Position numbers and translations under genes: made by a program
Source of the DNA: JBGCEZ01 sp045106735
GTDB lineage: Bacteria; Planctomycetota; Phycisphaerae; Phycisphaerales; SM1A02
Length of the DNA: 64,000 nt
Assembly: GCA_045106735.1 (NCBI GenBank)
Contig: JBGCEZ010000015.1
Location: 1-64,000, forward strand
Direction of reading: 5' to 3'
Shown here: in pieces, positions 35,848-43,775 of the stretch
Position numbering within the stretch: position 1 is the stretch's first letter
Layout of the letters: the number at the start of each line of letters is the position of its first letter
The notes under the pieces: generated by a model
The model's input: the letters and a program-made list of their open reading frames with translations, nothing else
Told to the model about the DNA's origin: nothing
Database searches by the model: none

Positions 35848-37536
35848 TCAGGCCGGCGCGGGCGCGGGCTTGGACGGCCGCTTGGCCGCCGGCTTGGGCG
35901 CGGCGGTGATCCGGGCGACTTCCTCGAGCGAGGTGTCGCCGGAGACGACCTTGGCCAGGGCGGCTTCCTGCATCTTGACCATCTTGTTCCGGCGGGCGTG
36001 GGCGAGCACGCCCTTGAGATCGCCGGTAGCCAACATCTTCCGCATGTCGCGGTCGAACTTGATGACCTCGAAGACCGCGGTCTGGCCGAGGTAGCCGGTG
36101 CCGCGGCAGACGGGGCAAGGCTCGGGCTTGTTCTTTTCCATGATCTGTCCGCCGGGGCGGAAGAGCTGCTGAACCTTGTCCTTGGGGATGCCGAGCTTGG
36201 CCAGTTGTTCGGCCGGCGGCGCATACGCCTGGCGGCAGCGGGGGCAAAGCGTCCGCATGAGCCGCTGGTTGCTCACAACCTGCAGGCTGCGGGCCGCTTC
36301 CTTGTGGTCGCCCACGAGCTTGACCCATTGCTGGATCATCTCGCCGAGGCTGCCGAGTCGCATGGGCACGTAGAGCAGCGGGCCTTCCATGCCGGGACCG
36401 ACGCAGACCTTGGCCGTCTCCTGGTCCTGGACGAAGCCAGTCTGGACGATGTCGGGATCGCGGCGAAGGATCGAGCGAAGCTGCTCGCCGTACGCCGGGG
36501 CGTCCGGGCCTTCTTCGAACTCGACGTGGTCGACGCCGTCGAGGCGAAGCTCAACTTCGCGCTCGAAGCTCTTGATGTTCGACGTGTACGCGTCGTGGCG
36601 ACCGAGCATGCTGTAGATGCTCGAGCGCAGTCCCTGGCCGGCCGGGGCGCCGACGAGCACGATGCCGTGCCGCGTCTCCTCTTCCAGCAGGGGATCGAAG
36701 CGGGCGACCTGCATCGGCAGCAGGCCGAGGAGATCGAAGGGCCGCGAAAGCTGCTTCGGGCGATCGATCTCGACGCGGAGGTTCAGGCCGTTGGACGAAC
36801 CGGCGGTGGTCACCGTCATCTCGGGCTGACCGCTGGGGCCGCTCACGCGGAACGTGCCACGCTGGCGGCGTCGGCGGTCGGTCACGTCCATGCCGGCGAG
36901 TCCCTTGACGAAGTCCACGACCTTCATCGCGTCTTCGACCGTGAGCGTGTCCCGCTTGTAGCGGATGCCGTCGACCGTCTGGCCGCTCGCCGCACCCTGG
37001 CGGTTGACCGCGAGTTCCACCGAGCTGGCCCGGGCTTCCATGGCCGGTCCGATGAGCTCTTCGGTGGACAGGTGCGTCATGAAGGCCGGATCTTCCTTGG
37101 ACGGGACCGGGACCTTCGTCTTGTCGTGGGCGAAGAACGTGAGCACCACGTCGCGGGCCGCCTTGGCCTGCTTGCGGGCTTCCATCTTCTCACCGACCGA
37201 CATGTTCGACAGCGTGAAGCGGTGCTTCTCCGGGACCTGGCCGTTGCGGACCTTCCAGTAGATCAGCACCGGCGCGGCGAGCACGATGATCGCCGCCGGC
37301 CAGCCGATCCAGAAGATCGGGACGAACAGGAACACCAGCAGGCCGATGATGCCGCCAGCCAAAAAGGCCGCGTTCCACGCCGGTGAGTTCAGGTGGAAGT
37401 AGCGCGCATCCTTCTCGAGGCGCGAGCTGACCAGCCACCCCCAGGGAATGAAAGTCAGGACAAGCAAGATCGGCTTGACCGGGTTCATCAGGAGTGCGGT
37501 CGTGGCTTCGGCGAGCATCGTGGGCATCGTGAGCAT
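35848..37536 (-). CDS. GspE/PilB-type ATPase homologue with destroyed nucleotide-binding motifs, membrane-anchored
   Basis: The 562 residues align by pattern with type II secretion/type IV pilus ATPases, but key residues are gone. The Walker A equivalent reads GAPAGQGLRSS (296-306) with Leu303 in place of the catalytic Lys. The Walker B segment DPDIVQTGFVQD (361-372) has Phe368 where Glu is expected. The His box is YVPMRLGS. The C-terminal zinc-binding cysteines survive (CPRC 431-434, CPVC 474-477), as does ILRRDPD. The N-terminus adds three membrane helices (~20-35, 57-76, 80-93), absent from normal cytoplasmic GspE. Probably a non-catalytic scaffold paired with the intact PilT gene upstream. 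Confidence 0.85.
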   Translation of the reverse strand: MLTMPTMLAEATTALLMNPVKPILLVLTFIPWGWLVSSRLEKDARYFHLNSPAWNAAFLAGGIIGLLVFLFVPIFWIGWPAAIIVLAAPVLIYWKVRNGQVPEKHRFTLSNMSVGEKMEARKQAKAARDVVLTFFAHDKTKVPVPSKEDPAFMTHLSTEELIGPAMEARASSVELAVNRQGAASGQTVDGIRYKRDTLTVEDAMKVVDFVKGLAGMDVTDRRRRQRGTFRVSGPSGQPEMTVTTAGSSNGLNLRVEIDRPKQLSRPFDLLGLLPMQVARFDPLLEEETRHGIVLVGAPAGQGLRSSIYSMLGRHDAYTSNIKSFEREVELRLDGVDHVEFEEGPDAPAYGEQLRSILRRDPDIVQTGFVQDQETAKVCVGPGMEGPLLYVPMRLGSLGEMIQQWVKLVGDHKEAARSLQVVSNQRLMRTLCPRCRQAYAPPAEQLAKLGIPKDKVQQLFRPGGQIMEKNKPEPCPVCRGTGYLGQTAVFEVIKFDRDMRKMLATGDLKGVLAHARRNKMVKMQEAALAKVVSGDTSLEEVARITAAPKPAAKRPSKPAPAPA

Positions 37537-37625
37537 GAAGGGTCTCGGGGCGTTCGGACCGAAATCGGGGGGCGGAACGCGGCGCCGCAGAAGGGTGCGG
37601 GGCCGGATGGGAGGCCGATGATCGT

Positions 37626-37647
37626 GCGGGGCCGGCGATGGCCCCGC
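37626..37647. other. Intercistronic hairpin
   Basis: An 8-bp perfect stem GCGGGGCC/GGCCCCGC with a 6-base loop lies just past the pilT stop, in the gap to the GspE-like gene. It has no T-tract, so it is more likely an mRNA-stability or attenuation element than a full terminator. Confidence 0.5.
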
Positions 37648-37650
37648 GGA

Positions 37651-38817
37651 TCAGGAGATGCCCTTGAGGCGCATCTTGAGTTCTTCGGGCTTGGGCGTGG
37701 CCGCGAGGGCGACCTTGTGGTGGATCCACTCGTCCTCAACGAGCCGGACAAGCGACGACGTGAAGTCGACCATGCCCTCTTCGTGGCTCTTGCGGATGAT
37801 GTCGAGCAACTCGCCTTCGCGTCCTTCGAGGATGTACTTCTGGACGATCGGCGTGTTCAGCAGGATCTCCACCGCGGGGATGCGGGGGACGTCCTTCTTG
37901 AGCGTCGGCAGGAGCTTCTGGTACGTGATCGACCGGAGGTTGTAGGCAAGGAGCTTGCGGAGCTGCTCGCGTTCGCCTTCCTCAAACAGGTCGTAGATAC
38001 GGCCGAAGGTCTGCCACGCACTCGAGGCGTGGATCGTTCCGAACACAAGGTGGCCGGTTTCCGCCGCCCGAATCGCGGCCTCGAACGTCTCGTGGTCACG
38101 CATCTCGCCGACCAGCACCACGTCGGGGTCTTCGCGGACGAGGGCCCGCAGCGCTTCGTTGAAGTCGATGCAATCGATGCCGACTTCACGCTGGTTGATG
38201 GTGGCCTTGGAGTCCTTGAAGATGTACTCGATCGGGTCTTCGATCGTCACGATGTGCACGCGCTTGCGGTCGTTGACGTACTGCAGCATCGAGGCGATCG
38301 ACGTCGACTTGCCTGAGCCGGTGACGCCGGAGAAGAGGATCAGCCCCTGGGCGCTCAAGGCGACCTCGCCGAGGATCTCGGGGATGTAGAGCTGCTCGAA
38401 GGTCTTCACGTCCGAGGTAATGCGGCGGGCGGCGATCGAGGGCTTGCCGCGGGCCATGAAGAGGTTCACGCGAAAGCGGGTGTCCTCGTCGTAGTCGTGG
38501 GCGAAGTCGATCTGGCCGTGCTTCTTGAAGTGCAGGTACTGGCCTTCGTCCAGCACGTCCTTGGCCACCTGGAACATGAGGGCCGGCGTGATGTTCTCGG
38601 TCTGAAGGCTCTTGAGCTCGCCGCGGACGCGGATGCGGGGCGGGAGGTCTGGCTTCAGGTGGAGGTCCGACGCTTCGAATCGAATGCACGCCTCGAGGTA
38701 CTTCGTGAAGAACGACCGGCCCTCGCCGGTGGTCGTGCCCGCGTCGTGGTGGACGGGGGCGGCGAAATCGTCCGGGGTGGCGGACGTCAGATCGGTCTCG
38801 AGGGAGTTGACGCTCAC
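37651..38817 (-). CDS. PilT/PilU-family type IV pilus ATPase
   Basis: PilT-type motors depolymerise type IV pili and drive twitching. The 388-residue protein has all catalytic motifs: Walker A GVTGSGKS (164-171, Lys170), Asp box TIEDPIEYIF, Walker B VVLVGEMRD (Glu238) and the His box TGHLVFGTIHA. The start is a GTG at 38817 with GGAG six bases upstream; the longer open frame to 39402 is Arg/Pro-rich and not credible. It lacks the C-terminal zinc cysteines of PilB, consistent with PilT/PilU. First gene of the leftward pilT / GspE-like / CvpA-like unit. Confidence 0.92.
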   Translation of the reverse strand: MSVNSLETDLTSATPDDFAAPVHHDAGTTTGEGRSFFTKYLEACIRFEASDLHLKPDLPPRIRVRGELKSLQTENITPALMFQVAKDVLDEGQYLHFKKHGQIDFAHDYDEDTRFRVNLFMARGKPSIAARRITSDVKTFEQLYIPEILGEVALSAQGLILFSGVTGSGKSTSIASMLQYVNDRKRVHIVTIEDPIEYIFKDSKATINQREVGIDCIDFNEALRALVREDPDVVLVGEMRDHETFEAAIRAAETGHLVFGTIHASSAWQTFGRIYDLFEEGEREQLRKLLAYNLRSITYQKLLPTLKKDVPRIPAVEILLNTPIVQKYILEGREGELLDIIRKSHEEGMVDFTSSLVRLVEDEWIHHKVALAATPKPEELKMRLKGIS

Positions 38818-39518
38818 GTCGGGCTCCAAGATGGGCGTGCTGGGGCGAAGGGCAGGGGGCCGAGCGGCCGAATCATGGCCGGCGGCCGAAGAATTCGTCG
38901 CCCGCATCGGCGGAACGCGAATCCGGGGACCGTCAGCCGACCCGGGTCGACGACGGCGAACCCGCTCCAGGGAGCGGGACCGCGGGTGAGATGGGGTGTC
39001 CGAGGTGCCCCTCAGACCCTTCCTCATCCGATCCACACCCCCGGACGGTTCCCCCGGACACGGTCCGATGGAACGGTCGGAAGGCCCGAACCGGCGGAAG
39101 CGATCGAGGATACCAAAGCGGAGGCCGCGCGCTGCACCAGAACCTTGGGGCCCAGACGGGCCCAGCATGCGGTCCAGCCCGCGGCCTGGCGTCGGGGAGG
39201 GCCAGAGTCGCCGGGCCGCTGCATCGGATCCGTGCCGACGTCCCATAGGCTTCCGCCGGGGGCGCCGGATTCCGGCCGCGCCCGCGGTGAGAGGGGGGGG
39301 GTGAGAGGGAGGTGGGAGCAGGGTGGGAGCCGGTGAGGGCGTCGAGGGGCGGCGGGCATCGGCCGGGTACTCGCGCCGCTGCTGCCGACCGGCCCGGCCC
39401 AACGGCGGCCCGCGGCGCGGCCGTCGATCGCTCCGCCGCGAAGCCTGCGTTTCCGCCTCCGGAAAGCGGTTGCGGGCCCCCGGTTTGACAGCCGCGAGGG
39501 CGACGGAGAAACTAGGAC
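38818..39518. other. 701-base divergent intergenic region
   Basis: Lies between leftward pilT and rightward guaB. It includes a G-run (39292-39300) within GAGAG-rich sequence. Open frames crossing it look like composition artefacts. No RNA gene or clear promoter pair is supported. Confidence 0.45.
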
Positions 39519-40997
39519 ATGGAACACAGCTTTATCGACGATGGCATCACGTTTGACGACGTATTGCTTGTCCCGCAGTACAGCGAGGTCACCCCCGACC
39601 AAGCCGATACCGGGACCCGCCTGACCCGCAACATCCGGCTCAATATCCCGATCGTGTCCGCTCCGATGGACACCGTGACCGAGTCCGCCTTGGCCATTGC
39701 GTTGGCCCAGGAAGGTGGCATCGGGATCATCCACAAGAACATGTCCGACGAGGCCCAGGCCCGCGAGGTCCGCAAGGTCAAGCGGTCGGAGAACGGCGTG
39801 ATCGTCGATCCGGTCACCCTCGACCCCACGGACACCGTGGCCCGGGCCGTCGAACTCATGGCCCAGCAGAACGTCTCCGGTTTCCCGGTGACCGAGGGCG
39901 GCAAGAGCGGCGGCCGCGTCGTCGGCATCCTGACCCGCCGGGACCTGAAATTCGTCGGCGACGCCGGGGCCACGCACGTTGCCGACATCATGACCAAGGA
40001 ATCTCTGGTCATCGCCCCGGCCGATACCACGCCGGCGGCGGCCGAGTCCATCCTCAACCGGGCCCGGGTCGAGAAGCTCATTCTGGTCGACGAGGGCGGC
40101 AACCTTGCCGGCCTCATCACGATGCGCGACATCGAGAACATCGCCACGCACCCGCTGGCCTGCCGCGATGCCCGCGGCCGGCTCCGGGTCGGGGCCGCCG
40201 TCGGCGTCCATCAGCTCGAACGCGTGGCCGCCCTGGTCGAGGCCGAAGTCGACGTCATCGTCATCGACACCGCCCACGGCCACTCCAAGAACGTGCTCGA
40301 CACGGTCCGGGCGGTGCGGGCCCGCTACGACATCGACCTGATCGCCGGCAACGTGGCCACCGAAGAGGGGGCCCGCGACCTGATCGAGGCCGGGGCCGAC
40401 GCCGTGAAGGTGGGCATCGGGCCCGGGTCGATCTGCACCACCCGCGTGGTGACCGGCGTGGGCGTGCCGCAGATGACCGCGGTGATGAACGCCTGCCGGG
40501 CCGCCCGCGAGCACGACGTGCCGGTGATTGCTGACGGCGGGATCCGCCAGTCGGGCGATGTCGGCAAAGCGATCGCCGCCGGGGCGAGCTGCGTGATGAT
40601 CGGCTCGTTGCTCGCTGGGACCGGCGAGTCGCCGGGCGAGTTGATTCTGCATTCAGGCCGCCGGTTCAAGAGCTACCGCGGCATGGGTTCGGAAGGCGCG
40701 ATGGTCAAGGGTTCGGCCGACCGCTACGGCCAGGCCGGGATCGAGGACACGCGCAAGCTCGTGCCGGAAGGCGTCGAGGGCATGGTGCCGTACCGCGGTC
40801 CCATGGCCGACACCGTGTACCAACTCGTCGGCGGACTTCGCGCGACGATGGGCTACTGCGGCACGCCGACGGTTGAGGACCTGCGGGAGCGCCCGCATTT
40901 CGTCCGCATCAGTGGCGCGAGCCTCATCGAAAGCCACCCGCACGACATCCAGATCACCCGCGAGTCGTCGAACTACACGGCGACCGGGAAGGGGTGA
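39519..40997 (+). CDS. guaB: Inosine-5'-monophosphate dehydrogenase
   Basis: IMPDH oxidises IMP to XMP with NAD+, the committed step to guanine nucleotides. The 492-residue protein has the standard barrel with an inserted CBS pair (~95-205: DPTDTVARAVELM, VADIMTKESLVIA). The catalytic loop is GPGSICTTR (Cys306), the IMP site ADGGIRQSGDVGKAI, and the flap region YRGMGSEGAM. Regulation by nucleotides through the CBS domains is expected for the family. The ATG at 39519 is preceded by GGAG at 39505-39508. Monocistronic. Confidence 0.97.
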   Translation: MEHSFIDDGITFDDVLLVPQYSEVTPDQADTGTRLTRNIRLNIPIVSAPMDTVTESALAIALAQEGGIGIIHKNMSDEAQAREVRKVKRSENGVIVDPVTLDPTDTVARAVELMAQQNVSGFPVTEGGKSGGRVVGILTRRDLKFVGDAGATHVADIMTKESLVIAPADTTPAAAESILNRARVEKLILVDEGGNLAGLITMRDIENIATHPLACRDARGRLRVGAAVGVHQLERVAALVEAEVDVIVIDTAHGHSKNVLDTVRAVRARYDIDLIAGNVATEEGARDLIEAGADAVKVGIGPGSICTTRVVTGVGVPQMTAVMNACRAAREHDVPVIADGGIRQSGDVGKAIAAGASCVMIGSLLAGTGESPGELILHSGRRFKSYRGMGSEGAMVKGSADRYGQAGIEDTRKLVPEGVEGMVPYRGPMADTVYQLVGGLRATMGYCGTPTVEDLRERPHFVRISGASLIESHPHDIQITRESSNYTATGKG

Positions 40998-41142
40998 TGG
41001 CGGTTGGTGTGAGGTGTGTGGTGGTCGATGGGCGGCGAGTGGCGACTGGCGAACGCCGAGTGGCCGTGCGTCGGGTGCCGCGGCGCGTGACGATTGACAG
41101 TTGTTGGCGCGTCGTTCGTGCGCGCGTGAAAGGCCCGTCGCC

Positions 41143-41349
41143 ATGCCGTACATCAACGTCAAGATCACGCGCGATGGCGTGACCCGCGAACAGAAGCGAG
41201 CGATCGTCGCCGAAATGACGGACACGCTGGTGCGCGTGCTCGGCAAGCAGCCGGAGCACATCCACATCGTGCTCGACCTGGTTGACGACGAGAACTGGGG
41301 CTACGACGGGATGCTGACGGACGAGTGGAAGGCGAAGGGCGAGTCGTAG
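41143..41349 (+). CDS. 4-oxalocrotonate tautomerase family enzyme
   Basis: This 68-residue protein begins MPYINVKITRDG; after Met removal, Pro1 would be the catalytic base of the tautomerase superfamily. The motif QKRAIVAEMTDTLVRVLGK and the late HIHIVLDLVDDENWGYDG fit the 4-OT/DmpI layout, with Trp near the C-terminus as expected. Members act as small hexamers. No aromatic-degradation operon surrounds it; guaB is 145 bases upstream, separated by degenerate short repeats, so the physiological substrate is unknown. Confidence 0.87.
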   Translation: MPYINVKITRDGVTREQKRAIVAEMTDTLVRVLGKQPEHIHIVLDLVDDENWGYDGMLTDEWKAKGES

Positions 41350-41367
41350 GCGCCGAGCGCCTGCGCC

Positions 41368-42543
41368 TTACGTTCCCTCGGCGCGACGAATCTCCGCCTC
41401 GGTCATCGCCGCGTGATCCGCGTATCCCTCCGGGCCAGCGCCGTAGTACGTCGACGGGTCGGCGGCGTTGAGCGGCGCACCGAGTCGCATGCGCCGCGGC
41501 AAGTCCGGGTTACTGATGAACAGCGTGCCGAAGGCGACGGCGTCGCAGTGGTCGGCCGTGAGCCGCGCGGTGGCCAGGTCCTGGTCGTAGCCGCCGTTGG
41601 CGATGTACGCCCCGGCAAAGGCCCGCCGGATCGGGGCGATGATCGCATCGTCGCGCTCGCTGCCGGCGAACGACTCGACCACGTGCAGGTACGCGAGATC
41701 GAGTTCGCTGAGTCCCTCCGACAGCGCGGTGAAGGTGGCGCCCGGATTCGAATCCGAGATGTCGCCGAAGCTGCCGGTGGGCGAGATTCGGTAGCCGGTG
41801 CGGCCAGCGCCGACCTCGTCGGCCACCGCTTCGGCCAGCGCGAGCGGCAGCCGCAAGCGGTTGGCCAGCGAGCCGCCCCAGTCGTCGGTGCGCTGGTTCG
41901 ATCCGTCGCGCGTGAACTGGTCGATCAGGTAGCCGTTTGCGCCGTGGATCTCGACGCCGTCGAATCCGGCCGACATGGCGTTGCGCGCCCCGTCGCGGAA
42001 AGCTTCGATGATGCCGGGGATCTCGTCGGCATCGAGAGCGCGGGGTTCCGACACCGGGACCGGACCGGTCTCGCGGCTCAGCAAGGTTTGGGCGTCGGCC
42101 CGAATCGCCGACGGGGCGACGGGGGGCGCGCCGCCGAGCAGGTCGACATGGCTGATCCTGCCGACGTGCCAGAGCTGCAGGAAGATCCGGCCGCCTTCGG
42201 CGTGGACCGCCTCAGTGACCCGGGACCAGCCGGCGATCTGCTCGGCGGAGTGGATGCCCGGCGTATAGGGATAGCCCCGGCCGTGCGGCGAGACCTGGGT
42301 TGCCTCCGAAACGATGAGTCCGGCGGAGGCACGTTGGCGGTAGTAGGTCGCGTTGAGTGCATGCGGCACGTTCCCCGGCTCGAGGGCCCGCGATCGTGTG
42401 AGCGGGGCCATGAGGATGCGATTCGGCACCTCGATCTCGCCGAGGGTGAGTGGGCTGAACAGGCCGGGGGCGGGGGCGCCAGCAGCAACGGCGGCAGCGG
42501 CAGCGGCGGTCGAAGCGGCGGAATCGGAGACGGGGTGGGACAC
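41368..42543 (-). CDS. Old Yellow Enzyme family alkene reductase (NemA-like)
   Basis: This FMN-dependent enzyme reduces activated C=C bonds and nitro-compounds with NAD(P)H. The 391-residue protein starts at GTG 42543 with GGAG eight bases upstream. Residues 1-26 are an Ala-rich tail. Family motifs are NRILMAPLTRSRA, LQLWHVGRISH, the substrate-binding pair His200/Asn203 in HGANGYLIDQF, SNQRTDDWGGS and YRISPTG. It converges with the tautomerase gene, with only 18 bases between them. Function in this organism, for example detoxification, is inferred from family. Confidence 0.92.
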   Translation of the reverse strand: MSHPVSDSAASTAAAAAAVAAGAPAPGLFSPLTLGEIEVPNRILMAPLTRSRALEPGNVPHALNATYYRQRASAGLIVSEATQVSPHGRGYPYTPGIHSAEQIAGWSRVTEAVHAEGGRIFLQLWHVGRISHVDLLGGAPPVAPSAIRADAQTLLSRETGPVPVSEPRALDADEIPGIIEAFRDGARNAMSAGFDGVEIHGANGYLIDQFTRDGSNQRTDDWGGSLANRLRLPLALAEAVADEVGAGRTGYRISPTGSFGDISDSNPGATFTALSEGLSELDLAYLHVVESFAGSERDDAIIAPIRRAFAGAYIANGGYDQDLATARLTADHCDAVAFGTLFISNPDLPRRMRLGAPLNAADPSTYYGAGPEGYADHAAMTEAEIRRAEGT

Positions 42544-42618
42544 GCGGGGGCTCCGGGGAGGATCGGATCGAGGCAGTGCCGGGCGATGCGGCAGGGCGGG
42601 CAGGCACGCCAGAACGAG

Positions 42619-42670
42619 GCCGGCCAGGACAGGCCAGGACAGGCCAGGACAGGCCGGGACAGGCCGGGCG
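42619..42670. repeat. 10-base direct repeat (AGGCCAGGAC)
   Basis: Five nearly perfect units lie upstream of the Old Yellow Enzyme gene within the 530-base gap before tRNA-Val. No gene is supported in the rest of this gap. Confidence 0.9.
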
Positions 42671-43033
42671 AAGACCGGGCGGGGCTGGCCGAGGCGGGCC
42701 AAGCCGAGTCGGGTCATCGTGCGGCCGGCCGGCCGGGCGTGGCGGGCGCGGGATGGTAGTCGGCGAGGAAACTGTTCTATTCCCCGCGCAGCGGCATTCC
42801 GCCGGGCGCCTTCGCTTCTGGATCCCCGCTCCCGCGGCGGGGAATCCGCGGTGGAGAGAATGAGAGAGCGCTCACCAGGGCCGCAGCCGCTCGCCGGCAC
42901 CTCGGCGTCCGGCGAACGCCGGCCCCGAGGATTGGTGGTCCGGGGCCGTCTTGCGCCCACGGCCCCGGACCTGATCCGCTTCCCGAGCCCTTGCGAGCCC
43001 GTTCGAATCACACCCGCGAGCCGGCGAGAGCCG

Positions 43034-43061
43034 TTGACATTTGGTCGCCGCGGCGTATCCT
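43034..43061 (+). promoter_or_regulatory. Promoter of tRNA-Val
   Basis: A perfect -35 TTGACA (43034-43039), a 16-base spacer and -10 TATCCT (43056-43061) lie 12 bases upstream of the tRNA, giving transcription start close to its 5' end. Confidence 0.8.
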
Positions 43062-43073
43062 TCCTGGCTCGAA

Positions 43074-43147
43074 GGTCCATTGGCGCAGTTGGCTAGCGCG
43101 CTTGTATGACACACAAGAGGTCACTGGTTCGAGCCCAGTATGGACCA
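43074..43147 (+). tRNA. tRNA-Val (anticodon GAC)
   Basis: Full cloverleaf: acceptor GGTCCAT/ATGGACC, D-arm GCGC/GCGC, anticodon stem CTTGT/ACAAG with loop ATGACAC (anticodon GAC), T-arm ACTGG/CCAGT with TTCGAGC loop, discriminator A43147. CCA is not encoded. Reads GUC/GUU valine codons. Confidence 0.97.
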
Positions 43148-43158
43148 CTTTCGAAGTG

Positions 43159-43196
43159 CCCCAAGTCCTGTTCACCGCAGGGCTTGGGGTTTTTTC
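43159..43196 (+). terminator. Rho-independent terminator of tRNA-Val
   Basis: A 12-bp stem CCCCAAGTCCTG/CAGGGCTTGGGG (one G-T pair), with loop TTCACCG, is followed by TTTTTTCG. It lies 11 bases after the tRNA. Confidence 0.93.
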
Positions 43197-43267
43197 GTTG
43201 ATTCGGGCGTGATGCTGGGCCCCACGCCCGATGCCGCTCGGGCGCCTTCGTCCCCTCCGAGGGGAGC

Positions 43268-43546
43268 TCACCGCCGAGACGCAGACGTGGATTCCACGCG
43301 TTCGGCGGCGGCGGCGGACCACACCAGTCCCAGGATCGCCGACAGCAATCCCCAGGCGAGCCAGGTGGAAAACCGGCCGAGCCCGACGATCTCGCCCAGT
43401 TCGACCGCGGCGGGATTGGCGACGACGAAACACACAAGCCACCGCGCGGCCGTGGCCGGAGTGGCGACGGCCGGTGGGGCCGCTGGGGCCGGTGGGGAGA
43501 CCGGCGCGTGGCCACCGGGGTGGCGAAACCAGCTGTGGTGCGGCAT
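43268..43546 (-). CDS. Possible small membrane protein
   Basis: This frame would encode 92 residues from the ATG at 43546: a Pro/Ala-rich start, then two hydrophobic segments (ARWLVCFVVANPAAVEL and FSTWLAWGLLSAILGLVWSAA) and a polar C-terminus. The hydrophobic pattern and stop position are protein-like, but there is no good ribosome-binding site and longer in-frame starts exist. It could also be non-coding. The surrounding 43197-43775 holds nothing else I can support. Confidence 0.38.
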   Translation of the reverse strand: MPHHSWFRHPGGHAPVSPPAPAAPPAVATPATAARWLVCFVVANPAAVELGEIVGLGRFSTWLAWGLLSAILGLVWSAAAAERVESTSASRR

Positions 43547-43775
43547 TCGGTGCGTCCCGGAAGGATGCGTGCGGCAAGCGCGAACAGCACCGTCAGGGTA
43601 CGCAAGGGTTGGAAGGTTGTCAGCCGGTGAACATTCGGTTCGGCGACGGTTGCCGGCGGAGCCTTGGTTGTCGCCGCGGCCGGATGGCGACCCGAGCCGC
43701 GTTCCGTTCGCAATCGGGGCCACGCCCGCAAGAACGCGCGACCCCGCGACCCCACGACCCCGCGACCGCTGCCCA

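Noticed and set aside
38818..39402. N-terminal extension of PilT
   Set aside because: The sequence is Arg/Pro-rich, and a GTG with GGAG six bases upstream at 38817 gives a normal PilT N-terminus.
39485..39513. TTGACA plus a weak -10 before guaB
   Set aside because: The -10 (GAAACT) is poor and overlaps the ribosome-binding site, leaving only a few bases before the ATG.
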